Under the pieces are notes generated by a model, which made no database searches, was not told the origin of the DNA, and worked only from the letters and a program-made list of their open reading frames with translations. Positions 1 through 9,500 of a stretch of 51,390 nucleotides of DNA are shown piece after piece. The DNA lies in assembly GCF_000295955.2 (NCBI RefSeq), contig NZ_ALXE01000008.1, positions 1 to 51,390 of the forward strand, in the 5' to 3' direction. Each line of letters opens with the position of its first letter. The stretch's first letter is position 1. This DNA comes from Pantoea sp. A4. Its GTDB lineage: Bacteria > Pseudomonadota > Gammaproteobacteria > Enterobacterales > Enterobacteriaceae. Made by a program: the position numbers and the translations under genes.

Positions 1-368
1 AATCTCCTTATTCAGCCGCTGTTCCGTGCTTCTGCGGGCGGTCCCGGAAGCAAAACGCGGCAAACCTTCACAAAATCCGCCCGGGCTGTCAACCGCACCA
101 AAAGTGAGAATTATCTTAAAATCCAGTGGGGTTGATGGCCGCTGTAATCAGGCCGCAGCGATTAATCCCGGAAAGGGAAAAATAGCGACGGGATATGTCG
201 CAAACCCGAGGAAGGGGGTGGGATATGGCAGAAAATAAATACGTCAGGCGCGGTACGGGGGTTTTATGTTACTCGCGATGATTTGTGATCAAGGTCACTA
301 AATAGAGTGTCCGCTGTTTTTCCTGTCGCGCGGATATATCAGCCAAAAAGCTTAATTCCCCACGCGGA
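1..368. other. non-coding region upstream of the cellulose operon
   Basis: I see no convincing gene here. A 70-codon open frame at 26-238 lacks a Shine-Dalgarno sequence and resembles no family I know. The region holds a candidate CRP site at 284-299 and an A/T-rich hexamer region around 333-339 that could be a -10 element. It most likely carries the promoter of the cellulose operon. Whatever lies upstream (possibly divergent bcs accessory genes) is outside the window. Confidence 0.5.
284..299 (+). promoter_or_regulatory. candidate CRP-cAMP binding site
   Basis: The sequence reads TGTGA, six bases, then TCACT. Nine of the ten arm positions match the CRP consensus TGTGA-N6-TCACA. It lies about 50 bp upstream of a possible -10 element (333-339) and 85 bp before the first small ORF, a workable distance for activation of the cellulose operon. 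Only the sequence match supports it. Confidence 0.5.
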
Positions 369-656
369 ATGTCACAACCGCAATCACCTTCCTGGCATAA
401 CAGAAAGGCTGCTGATGTATTCCAGCATAAAGAGAAAGGTAATACCGGCGGAGAATTGATAAGAGGAATTTCTCGCTATATTGCCGAACGCGACGATATC
501 GCCAAAATCCGGCTTAATTTGAATCCTAATGATAAAACTGTTTTATGGAAATCGTTGAATTTATACCCAGAATTTTCTTACTTAGTGGGATCGATATGCT
601 ATATTCCACGAAAATTCCGACTCCTGTTACTGGGCCTGGGTTATGAACAACTATGA
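369..656 (+). CDS. small hypothetical protein, possibly BcsR-like
   Basis: This 95-codon frame is the first possible gene of the cellulose operon. Its stop overlaps the bcsO start by 14 bases, which would allow coupled translation. The base composition is visibly richer in A/T than in the bcs genes, and no good Shine-Dalgarno sequence precedes the ATG. I do not recognise the protein with certainty. The stretch from about residue 36 (RYIAERDDIAKI) to residue 72 (LNLYPEF) loosely resembles E. coli BcsR, which has YIFQNDIVAL and LKRWPLLAEF in similar places; BcsR is also the first gene of its operon. This is a by-eye comparison with a gap, so both coding status and function are uncertain. Confidence 0.4.
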   Translation: MSQPQSPSWHNRKAADVFQHKEKGNTGGELIRGISRYIAERDDIAKIRLNLNPNDKTVLWKSLNLYPEFSYLVGSICYIPRKFRLLLLGLGYEQL

Positions 657-1224
657 CGATTTGCAGCGTTTTAAGGAGAAAACGCAAACTCTGGATATCG
701 CCTTCAAGGATATGTCTGGGCAATCGCAGGAAGCAGAACAGGGCCAGTGGTCTTTGCTGCGGCAATTGACGCCAGCGGAACAGCAGGTTCCGTTTGCCGG
801 ACAGCGCATTGATGTGCCGCAACCACAGCCAATCAATATCGAAGCCTTCACGGTGGCCGCACAGCAGGCCAGCTCAGTGCCAGTCTCTTCTGCCCGAGGC
901 AATCTGCTGGAGAGCCTGGCGGCGACACTGCCGTCGGAGAGTGCGCAGCAAGCCCCCGCAGCCGCTCGTTCACTGTTTCCACCACCGCAATCTGCCACAC
1001 CGGCTCCGGTGGCTGCGCCTGTGCTCAGCGCCATGCCTTTAGCCGCTCCGGCCCAGCCGGTGCCTGTGGAAGCTCCGATTGCGGTGAGTGCGCCGCAACC
1101 CGCCATGACAACACCTAACACTGCGCGCGGTGCGTTGTTCCGTTCACGCGTCAGCGAGCCTGTAAGTTTGTCCAAAGAGACATTATTAAAACCGTTACTG
1201 GAGAAGATAGCGCTATGCCATTAG
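643..1224 (+). CDS. bcsO: cellulose biosynthesis protein BcsO (proline-rich)
   Basis: The protein has 193 residues: a short charged N-terminus (MNNYDDLQRFKEKTQTLDIA) and a long low-complexity middle dominated by Pro, Ala and Gln (about residues 50-165). This matches the BcsO family, which occurs at the head of type I cellulose operons that also encode BcsD. In published work on proteobacterial cellulose systems, BcsO-type proline-rich proteins pair with BcsD to form cytoplasmic scaffolds that organise the synthase. Here bcsD is present nine kilobases downstream in the same operon. The gene overlaps bcsQ by 10 bases. The Shine-Dalgarno sequence is weak, so translation may be coupled to the small ORF before it. 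Confidence 0.8.
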   Translation: MNNYDDLQRFKEKTQTLDIAFKDMSGQSQEAEQGQWSLLRQLTPAEQQVPFAGQRIDVPQPQPINIEAFTVAAQQASSVPVSSARGNLLESLAATLPSESAQQAPAAARSLFPPPQSATPAPVAAPVLSAMPLAAPAQPVPVEAPIAVSAPQPAMTTPNTARGALFRSRVSEPVSLSKETLLKPLLEKIALCH

Positions 1225-2018
1225 TTTGTGTGTGTTCGCCAAAAGGTGGGGTAGGGAAGACCACAGTGGCGGCCAATCTGGCCTGGAGCCTGGCCCGTGC
1301 GGGCAGCAAAGTACTGGCGATAGACTTCGACGTGCAGAACGCATTGCGTCTGCATTTCGGCGTGCCGCTCAGTGACGGGCGCGGCTTTGTCGCGCGTTCA
1401 GAAGAGCACAGTGACTGGAGCCAGTCGATCCTCACCACCGGCGGCAACATCTTTGTGCTGCCGTATGGTGATGTGACGGAAGAGCAGCGCGAGCGTTTTG
1501 AAGATCGCCTGGCCCGTGACCCACACTTCTTGCAGCGCGGCCTGGATACCGTATTACGCTATCCAGGACTGGTGATTATTGCCGACTTCCCGCCAGGGCC
1601 GGGTCCGGCCATTAAAGCCATCAGCGCGCTGGCAGATATGCATCTGGTCGTCATGCTAGCGGATACCGCTTCCGTCTCACTGCTGCCGCAAATCGAAAAT
1701 AACCGCATGATCGGTCAGCCGCTGAATAATAAACACGGACACTATTTTGTCCTGAACCAAAGTGATAACCGTCGCAATATTAATCGTGATGTGACCGCCT
1801 TTATGCAACAGCGCCTGGGCGAGCAATTAGTTGGCGTGATTAATCGCGATGAAAGCGTCGGCGAAGCCAATGCGTCGCAGCAGTCCGTTTACGATTTTAG
1901 CCCGGCCTCCGCGGCCGCGTTTGATATTGAGCTGATCAGTAAGCGCATTGCCAGTTTATTAAACGTCACCGTGGGCAATGGCGAAGTTCAGGCACCTATT
2001 CGCACCAGCCACTATTAA
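1215..2018 (+). CDS. bcsQ: cellulose biosynthesis ParA/MinD-like ATPase BcsQ
   Basis: This 267-residue protein belongs to the SIMIBI ATPases of the ParA/MinD type. The deviant Walker A motif PKGGVGKTT is at about residues 9-17, followed by a Walker A' region (LAIDFDVQN) and a DFPPG motif near residue 125. BcsQ is needed for cellulose secretion in E. coli and helps place or assemble the synthase at the inner membrane. The start is supported by GGAGAAG about nine bases upstream, inside the end of bcsO. It is slightly longer than the E. coli protein (about 250 residues). A 121-base gap with a hairpin separates it from bcsA, the only sizeable gap inside the operon. Confidence 0.88.
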   Translation: MPLVCVCSPKGGVGKTTVAANLAWSLARAGSKVLAIDFDVQNALRLHFGVPLSDGRGFVARSEEHSDWSQSILTTGGNIFVLPYGDVTEEQRERFEDRLARDPHFLQRGLDTVLRYPGLVIIADFPPGPGPAIKAISALADMHLVVMLADTASVSLLPQIENNRMIGQPLNNKHGHYFVLNQSDNRRNINRDVTAFMQQRLGEQLVGVINRDESVGEANASQQSVYDFSPASAAAFDIELISKRIASLLNVTVGNGEVQAPIRTSHY

Positions 2019-2087
2019 CTAACCACGAATCCGTCGGCTTTATAGCGAAGCACGACATATAAAACGTTACGCCTGCGTGACGAACAG

Positions 2088-2108
2088 CAGCCAGATTGAT
2101 TCTGGCTG
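2088..2108 (+). promoter_or_regulatory. hairpin between bcsQ and bcsA, possible attenuator
   Basis: A perfect 8-bp stem (CAGCCAGA / TCTGGCTG) with a 5-base loop is followed by the palindrome CGGTTAACCG (2111-2120) and a run of six T at about 2123-2128, just before the bcsA Shine-Dalgarno AGGGTGA. It could lower transcription or modulate mRNA stability between bcsOQ and bcsABCDZ. The T run is not directly adjacent to the stem, so a full terminator is uncertain. Confidence 0.45.
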
Positions 2109-2139
2109 ATCGGTTAACCGCGTTTTTTCAGGGTGAACT

Positions 2140-4233
2140 ATGAATAAAATCGGGTTTTACTTGCTCCTGCTGGTGTTAGCACCCGTAGCGGCGGTAATCG
2201 TTATTACGCCGATGGATAGCCAGAAACAATATATTTTTGGCCTGATTAGCATTGCGATGATGTTTGCGATGAATTTCAGCAAAAGCCGCCAAATATCCGT
2301 GGTGATGGTGATGCTTTCGGCGCTGATGTCAACGCGCTACATCTGGTGGCGTACCACGGAAACGCTGCACTTCAATTCAGAAATTGAAGCCATTCTGGGT
2401 ATTGCGCTCTATATTGCCGAACTGTATGTCTGGGTGATCCTCATCCTCGGCTTCTTGCAAACCACCTGGCCCCTGAAGCGCACCATCGAACCGCTGCCGG
2501 ATGATGTCAGCCTGTGGCCCACGGTCGATGTGTATGTGCCCAGTTATAATGAAAGCCTGGATGTGGTGCGTGATACCGTGCTGGCGGCGCAATGTATTGA
2601 CTACCCGCGAGACAAGCTAAAAATCTACCTGCTGGATGATGGCAAACGCAGCGAGTTTGCGGTGTTCGCGGCGGATGTGGGCGTGGGCTACATCACGCGA
2701 GATGATAACCGCCACGCGAAAGCTGGCAATCTTAACCACGCCATGAGCATCACCAAGGGTGAGCTGATCTGCGTGTTTGACTGCGACCACGTTGCCACCC
2801 GCACCTTCTTGCAGGCCACCGTCGGGCCGTTCCTGAAAGATCCGAAGCTGGCGCTGATGCAGACGCCGCACTACTTCTACTCTCCCGATCCGTTTGAACG
2901 TAACCTGCGCGCTGCGCGCAGCATTCCCAATGAAGGTGCCCTGTTCTATGGCCCGGTGCAGCAGGGGAATGATAACTGGAATGCTACCTTCTTCTGCGGC
3001 TCTTGTGCGGTGATTCGCCGTACGGCGCTGGAAGAAGTGGGCGGCTTTGCTACCGAAACCGTGACTGAAGATGCGCACACCGCACTGAAGATGCAGCGCC
3101 GTGGCTGGGGTTCAGCGTTTCTCGCGATTCCACTGGCGGCCGGTCTGGCGACTGAGCGTCTGGGCCTGCACGTGATCCAGCGTACCCGCTGGGCGCGAGG
3201 CATGACGCAGATTTTCCGCGTTGATAACCCGCTGCTAGGCCGCGGATTGACCTGGCAACAGCGTCTTTGTTACCTCAACGCCATGCTGCACTTCCAGTTT
3301 GGCCTGCCGCGCGTCATCTTCCTGGTGGCCCCGCTGGCTTACTTGCTGTTTAACCTCAACATTATTCACTCCTCGGCCTCGTTGATCTTCGCCTATGTGC
3401 TGCCGCACCTGGTGATGTCGGTAGGGGTTAACTCGCGGATGAATGGTCGTTTCCGTTACACCTTCTGGGGTGAAATCTACGAAACGGTGATGTGCTTCCA
3501 CCTGGTGATCCCTACTTTCCTTACCATGCTGTCGCCGAAGCACGGCAAATTCAACGTGACCGATAAGGGCGGATTGCTCGATCAGGGCTTCTTTGATTTC
3601 CACATCGTGCGTCCACATGTGATTGTGGCGGTGTTGCTCACTATTGGCATCGTTGCCGGGGTAGTGCGTGCGGTGGCCCATGACTATTTTGGCGTCGATC
3701 CCTACGTGATTGCACTCAACGTCGGCTGGGCCTTGTTCAGCCTGATCATTCTGATGGCGGCGATTGCCGTTGCGCGTGAGACCAAACAGGTACGTAAAAC
3801 CATCCGTATTGATGTGCAGATCCCGGCGATTATTCACTACGCCAGCGGCATCAGTTCACGCACGCAAACCTGCAACCTCTCCATGGGCGGCGCGCAGTTG
3901 GATGCGCCAGACAGCCGCCATTTGCAGGATGAAATCGAAGAGATCGATCTGTTGCTGCACTCCGGCACCATCACCATTCCGGTGAGTAAAATCTCCGCCG
4001 ATGAGCAGACCATTCGCCTGAGTTTTAAAGCAATTCCCCTGGCGCGCCGCCGTGAGCTGGTGCGTGTGGTACTGGCCCGTGCGGATGCCTGGATCCAGCC
4101 GCAATACAAACAGGATAACCCGCTGGTTTCCTTAGGAACGCTGGTCCGTACCGTGTTCGAGCTGTTCTGGTTGACCTGGAAAGATCGCCGTACCAAACGC
4201 AAAAATGTGACCAAAGAGGATGGCGTGGCATGA
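2140..4233 (+). CDS. bcsA: cellulose synthase catalytic subunit BcsA
   Basis: BcsA polymerises glucose from UDP-glucose and threads the chain through the inner membrane. The family-2 glycosyltransferase motifs are all present: DDG (166-168), DCD (214-216), TED (309-311) and QRTRW (347-351). Membrane helices flank this domain at about 5-110 and 380-545. A C-terminal PilZ domain has RKTIR (552-556) and NLSMGG (579-584), the RxxxR and (D/N)xSxxG signatures that bind cyclic di-GMP, so allosteric activation is expected. At 697 residues it lacks the roughly 150-residue N-terminal extension of E. coli BcsA (872 residues). The start has a good Shine-Dalgarno sequence. The stop overlaps the bcsB start (ATGA). 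Confidence 0.96.
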   Translation: MNKIGFYLLLLVLAPVAAVIVITPMDSQKQYIFGLISIAMMFAMNFSKSRQISVVMVMLSALMSTRYIWWRTTETLHFNSEIEAILGIALYIAELYVWVILILGFLQTTWPLKRTIEPLPDDVSLWPTVDVYVPSYNESLDVVRDTVLAAQCIDYPRDKLKIYLLDDGKRSEFAVFAADVGVGYITRDDNRHAKAGNLNHAMSITKGELICVFDCDHVATRTFLQATVGPFLKDPKLALMQTPHYFYSPDPFERNLRAARSIPNEGALFYGPVQQGNDNWNATFFCGSCAVIRRTALEEVGGFATETVTEDAHTALKMQRRGWGSAFLAIPLAAGLATERLGLHVIQRTRWARGMTQIFRVDNPLLGRGLTWQQRLCYLNAMLHFQFGLPRVIFLVAPLAYLLFNLNIIHSSASLIFAYVLPHLVMSVGVNSRMNGRFRYTFWGEIYETVMCFHLVIPTFLTMLSPKHGKFNVTDKGGLLDQGFFDFHIVRPHVIVAVLLTIGIVAGVVRAVAHDYFGVDPYVIALNVGWALFSLIILMAAIAVARETKQVRKTIRIDVQIPAIIHYASGISSRTQTCNLSMGGAQLDAPDSRHLQDEIEEIDLLLHSGTITIPVSKISADEQTIRLSFKAIPLARRRELVRVVLARADAWIQPQYKQDNPLVSLGTLVRTVFELFWLTWKDRRTKRKNVTKEDGVA

Positions 4234-6560
4234 AGAAAATGACCCGAACGCTGCTGGTCACTTCGCTGTCCGCAGCGCTGTTCCTCTCACCGGCGTGGGC
4301 GGATAGCCCGCCCGATCAGCAACTTGAGCAAGCCGCCGCATCGCTGCCGTGGCAGCCGGGCGCACAGCCAGAAGCGGATGTGCCGCCCCCGGTCACGCTA
4401 AATCAGCCGATCAGCAGTGAAATTACCGTGGGCCAGATGGGGCAGACCCAGGGCATTACGCTGGCCGGTAGCCAACTGCAATCCGGTATTGTTTTTACCC
4501 TGCCGGGTGATGAGGTGATCACCAATGCGCACCTGAGCCTGACGCTACGCGTCTCACCTGCATTGGCGGCGCACAATACCTCGCTGCAGCTGATGCTGAA
4601 TGGTCAACCCTTAGGCACCTTGCCGCTGGGTTCCAGTGACAGCGATACCAACAGCTATCAGCTGGATATTCCTGCGGCGATGGTGGTGGCCAGCAATAAC
4701 CTCAGCTTCAAAGTGAACGATGCCGATAAGCTGGTGTGCGAAAAAGACAGTGCGCAGTACCAGGTCACGATCCTGCCTTCCAGTACGTTGAGTATGGAAG
4801 GGCAGCAGTTGAATATCGGCACTGACCTGCGCAATTTCCCGCGCCCGTTCCTTGACCCGCAGCGAATGACAGCCGCCAGCGTCACCATCGGTTTTGGCGA
4901 TAATCTGTCGCCGGATGCGGTGAGCGCTGCTGCGCTGGTGGCTTCCTGGCTGGGCATTCAGAGTGATTACCGGGGGATTCGTTTCCCGGTGGTGCAGGGA
5001 CAGTTGCCCGAGAAAAACGGCATTTTGTTTGGGCATCCGGGGGAGAAAATTGGCAACCTGACCTTCCCGCAGCAGGAAGGGCCGGTGTTGCAGTTGGTGG
5101 ATAACCCCAACAACCCGGTCTACAAACTGCTGCTGGTCAGTGGCCGAGATGACAGCCAGTTACGTCAGGCCGCTTATCGCCTGACCAGCCGTCCTATTGG
5201 CAGCGAAGGCAGCCAGTTGGCCGTGCAGCCACAGCCCATCGCTTTCCGTAAACCTTATGATGCGCCGCGTTGGATTAACACCAACCGTCCGGTGCGTCTG
5301 AGCGAGCTGCTGCGTAAAGATCAAAGCCTGACCAGTAACGGCATCTGGCATGAACCGCTGCGCGTTAACTTCCGCGCCGCGCCGGATCTGTTCCTGTGGG
5401 ATGGCGACACCGTGCCGGTGAATCTGCACTATCGCTTCCCGACGGAAAACTGGATCGACGAAGACCACTCCTATCTCAACGTGATGCTTAACGGCACTTT
5501 CCTGCGCAACCTGACGGTGAATAAAGTCGGTCTGCTTGAGAGCGCATGGCATCGGCTGGGGGGGGATGCTCGCCAGGAGCGCTATGAGCTGAAGCTCGAT
5601 CCGTACCTGATCTATGGCGACAACCAGTTAGGGCTCTATTTCAACATTAAACCGCGTGCGGATGCGCCGTGCGGTGTGTTGATGAACAACAACATTAAAA
5701 GCCGGATTGAGGATGACTCATGGATTGACCTGAGCCATACCCGTCACTTCAGCATGTTGCCGAACCTCTCCTATTTTGTCGGTGCGTCTTTCCCGTTCAC
5801 GCGGCTGGCAGACTTCGGCCAGACCGTGCTGCTGCTGCCGGAGAAACCGACGCTGGCGGAGATCGGCACCGTGCTTGATCTGGCTGCGCGTGCCGGTAAC
5901 TCCACCGGTGCCGCGTTGACGCAAAATCAGGTGCTGTTTGGCCTGCCGAAGGGGGGAACTAACCTCGCTCGCCTGCAACGCAGCGATGTGCTGGCAGTGA
6001 GCACCACCAGCAACAGCGCCTTTAACCAGGCGATGCTGCAATCGTCGCCGTTTGAAACCAGTGGTACCACACTGGGGGTAAAAGAGCCGGGCACGCTGGA
6101 TCGCCTGCGCAGTTGGTTAACCGGCGACTGGTCGCGTCAGCAATTAGATGCCGATCGCTACTTCTCCTCTAATGAGGCGTGGCGCGGGTTTATCAGCTAT
6201 CGCTCCCCGTGGAACCCGGATCGCCTGGTGGTGATGACGGTGGCAACCAGTGACGAGCAGCTACAGCGGTTGCACAGCGACTTAAGCTCTGCACGCATTA
6301 ATGCCGGTATTCGTGGCGATGCCGCAGTGATCACCGATGAAAATGGCATTCGCAGCTTCCGCGTGGGGCCACAGTTCCCGAGCGGTGAACTGCCGTGGTA
6401 CATGCTGGTGGTGTGGTATGCCAACCAGCATTCCGTGCTGTTGGCGCTGGCGGCATTGATCGTCTCCGCACTGGTCGGTGGTAGTACTTTCGCCCTGTTA
6501 CGTCGCCATGCACGGCGTCGTTTGCACGGCAATGATGATAGCAACAGCGGCAGGAAGTAA
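4230..6560 (+). CDS. bcsB: cellulose synthase regulatory/periplasmic subunit BcsB
   Basis: BcsB is the periplasmic partner of BcsA, anchored by a C-terminal membrane helix and guiding the glucan through the periplasm. The 776-residue protein begins with a signal peptide (MKKMTRTLLVTSLSAALF, cleavage near WA-DS at about 25). Long periplasmic carbohydrate-binding and ferredoxin-like regions follow. A hydrophobic helix lies at about 733-758, followed by basic residues. The start overlaps the bcsA stop by four bases. A run of eight G at 5558-5565 lies inside the frame, which is intact here. The length agrees with the family (about 780 residues). Confidence 0.94.
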   Translation: MKKMTRTLLVTSLSAALFLSPAWADSPPDQQLEQAAASLPWQPGAQPEADVPPPVTLNQPISSEITVGQMGQTQGITLAGSQLQSGIVFTLPGDEVITNAHLSLTLRVSPALAAHNTSLQLMLNGQPLGTLPLGSSDSDTNSYQLDIPAAMVVASNNLSFKVNDADKLVCEKDSAQYQVTILPSSTLSMEGQQLNIGTDLRNFPRPFLDPQRMTAASVTIGFGDNLSPDAVSAAALVASWLGIQSDYRGIRFPVVQGQLPEKNGILFGHPGEKIGNLTFPQQEGPVLQLVDNPNNPVYKLLLVSGRDDSQLRQAAYRLTSRPIGSEGSQLAVQPQPIAFRKPYDAPRWINTNRPVRLSELLRKDQSLTSNGIWHEPLRVNFRAAPDLFLWDGDTVPVNLHYRFPTENWIDEDHSYLNVMLNGTFLRNLTVNKVGLLESAWHRLGGDARQERYELKLDPYLIYGDNQLGLYFNIKPRADAPCGVLMNNNIKSRIEDDSWIDLSHTRHFSMLPNLSYFVGASFPFTRLADFGQTVLLLPEKPTLAEIGTVLDLAARAGNSTGAALTQNQVLFGLPKGGTNLARLQRSDVLAVSTTSNSAFNQAMLQSSPFETSGTTLGVKEPGTLDRLRSWLTGDWSRQQLDADRYFSSNEAWRGFISYRSPWNPDRLVVMTVATSDEQLQRLHSDLSSARINAGIRGDAAVITDENGIRSFRVGPQFPSGELPWYMLVVWYANQHSVLLALAALIVSALVGGSTFALLRRHARRRLHGNDDSNSGRK
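5558..5565 (+). repeat. G8 homopolymer tract inside bcsB
   Basis: Eight consecutive G lie within the bcsB reading frame, about 57% of the way through. Tracts this long are prone to polymerase slippage, and a gain or loss of one base would truncate BcsB. The frame is open here. The tract is a visible fact; any phase-variation role is inference. Confidence 0.6.
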
Positions 6561-6570
6561 GGGTAACACC

Positions 6571-9500
6571 ATGAAAAAAAGACAATTAAGTGCCGGCATT
6601 CGTCATGCTCTGCTGCTGGGAGGAGCGCTGGCGTTTACCCAACCGCTATGGGCAGCGGAGAGCAACAATCCTGCGTTGCAGGCGCTGTTCGATCAGGCGG
6701 CGTACTGGCACCAGAAAGCCCATGACGATCTGGCGAAAGCCGCGCTGCAAAAAGTGTTAATGGTGGATGCCAATAACGTCCAGGCGCTCTACCTGCTGGC
6801 GCTCTACTCGGCGCAGGGCGGAGATAACGTCGCCGCGACGCAGTGGCGCACGCGTTTAGCCGGGGTTTCACCTGGTGACCCGCGTTTAACCGATCTGGAT
6901 AACGCGCGTCAGCTACAAACCATTCCCCAGGCGCAGTTGGCGCTGGCGCGCCAGCAAGCCCGTAGCGGGAATACCGCCGCTGCACTGCAAAGCTGGCGCA
7001 ATACCTTTAGCGGCAATACGCCTCCGCCGAGTGTGGCGGCTGAATATTATCTGACGATGGCGGGCGATCGCACCCTGCTACCGCAGGCGGTGGAAGCCCT
7101 GCGTCAGTTCTCGGCGCAAAATCCGCAGGACAGCAACGCACGTCTGGCGCTGGGCAAAGCTCTGACCTACCAGGAGTCGACCCGCCGTGAAGGTATTGAG
7201 CTACTGGCGGGTATGGCAGATGGCAGCCCGGATGCTGACCGTTCGCTGCGCCAGGCGCTGCTGTGGCTGGGGCCGCAATCTTCTGACGCGGCGCTGTATC
7301 AAAACTTCCAGCAGCGTCACCCGGAAGACAGCGCGGTGATGGACTATTACCGTAAAAACGTGGGTGGGGCGGAAAAAGGCGCGGGATTTAACGCGCTGAA
7401 CAGCGGCAACACCCGCGCGGCGGAAAGCAACTTTGAGAACGTGCTCCAGGCTAACCCGCAGGATGCCGATGCGCTGGCCGGTCTGGGCTATGTCGCTCAG
7501 CGCGATGGCCGCTATGCGGAAGCCGCAGACTACCTGCAACGTGCCGCGCAGTTGGGCGGCGCTTCCGGGCCAGAAAGACAAAAACAGGCGGATGATGCGC
7601 GCTTCTATGGCCAGCTTGCCAGCGCGCAGCAGGCGCTGAAAAGCGGGAACACCGCGCAGGCGCTGGCGCTGAGTGAGCCACTGACTAAGGCAGAAGGCGA
7701 GCAGGGCGTGGCGGCACAGCTGTTCCGCGCCGATGCGTTGCGTCGTAGCAATCAGCTCGATCAGGCCGAGCAAACCTATCGCACGCTGCTGCAAAATAAT
7801 CCGGATAACCGCAGCGCCAAAGAGGGGCTGTTCTACGTGCTGCGCCAGCAAAATCGTGGCGCGGAAGCGAATACTTTACTCTCCTCGCTGCCGGAAAGCG
7901 TGCGCCAAAGCATGGCCCCGCGTGGCGATAGCAGCGACCCGATTCGCGCTAACGCGAAGCGCCAACTGGCGGCAGGCAATAGCGCTGCCGCAATCGCCAC
8001 CTTGCAACAGGGGCTACAGCGCTACCCTAATGATGGCTGGATGCGCCTCGATCTGGCACGTATCTACCGCGCCCAGGGCAATACCGACCTCGCCGCCAAC
8101 GTAATGGCGCCAGCGATGCGTCAGGGTGCCAGTAGCAATGAGCTGTATGCAGGCGCGCTGAACGCCAGCGAGAGCGGCGCATGGCAGCAGGCCAGCATGC
8201 TGTTGTCGCGCATCCCGCCGCGCGCGCGCAGTAACGATATGCGCCAGTTAGCGCAACGGGTTAACTTCAACCTGCAAATGGCGACCGCCGATCAGTATCT
8301 GGCTCAGGGGTCCAACGCGGCAGCAGCCAACACCTTGCGCGCACTGGCACAAACGCCGCCAACCAATCCGGCCGATGCCAGGAACCTGGCACAAAAACTG
8401 GCTCAGGCAGGGGATCTCACCAGCGCCGTGGCCGTGGTTCGCGGCAATATGCAGCGTGGCGTGCAGGGCAATGCCGGGGATTATGCCGCGCAGGTGGCAG
8501 TGCTTAATCAGGCGGGGTTGACCAGTGAAGCGCAGAATTTCCTCAGCAATCCTGAGTTGCAGGCGCGCAGCACCTCGACGCAGCTGGCGGGGATTCGTAA
8601 TGGCTACCTGATCAATGAAGTTGATACGCTGCGTGAGCAGAAACAGTACGCCGCCGCCTATGACAAACTGATTGGCGCACTGCAACACGATCCGCAAAAC
8701 CGCGATCTGATTTTTGCCATGGCGCGGTTGTATCAGTCCGGCAAGATGAACAAGGAAGCTGGGGTGGTTTACAACTACCTGATGACGCAGGACACCCCCA
8801 CTCAGGATGCACGCGTGGGCGCAATCAACGTTGCGCTGGCGGGCGGCAATGTTGAAGGGGCCAATAGCCTGGCGCGTGACCTGCACAATGACAATTCGCC
8901 GGATCGCCTGCTGCTGCTGGCGCGTGTTGCCGAGGCCAATGGCGAACATGCGCAGGCTATGGGCTATCTGCGCACGGCACGCGGCCGTTTAATTGGCCTG
9001 CAAGGTGCGCAGACCGGTTCGGTGCCCACCGTCGGCGGCATGACGCTGGCGGATAATCCATTTATTAACCGCAGCACCTCACCCGTGGGGCGTACGCCAT
9101 CGGCTTATGGTGCAGTGATGCCGTGGCAGCAGCCGCCTTCTGGTCAAAACACGCCCGATGCTGTAGCCAGCAATACACCGGTTTCACAGCAGAGCCAGAC
9201 CCTGCATCAGATCGACACCATGATGGACGATCTGCGTGATAAAACCGGCACCTGGGTGCAGGGCGAAATGCAGATTCGTGGGCGTGATGGTGAGTCCGGT
9301 TTGAGCAAGCTGACGGAAGCGAAAGCGCCACTCACCTTCTCTACCGTGCCGTTTAAAGATGCGCGCTTCTCCTTCACCATGACGCCGGTTTCCCTCACCG
9401 CAGGCAGTGCCGCAGGCGATGCATGGCGTCGTTTTGGCACCAACGCGCTGGAACAGGGCAAGGTGGTGGCCGCGGGTGACGCCAAAATTGATGATGTTCC

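Noticed and set aside
26..238. 70-codon ORF near the left edge
   Set aside because: It has no Shine-Dalgarno sequence and no family resemblance, and it lies in an apparent regulatory region.
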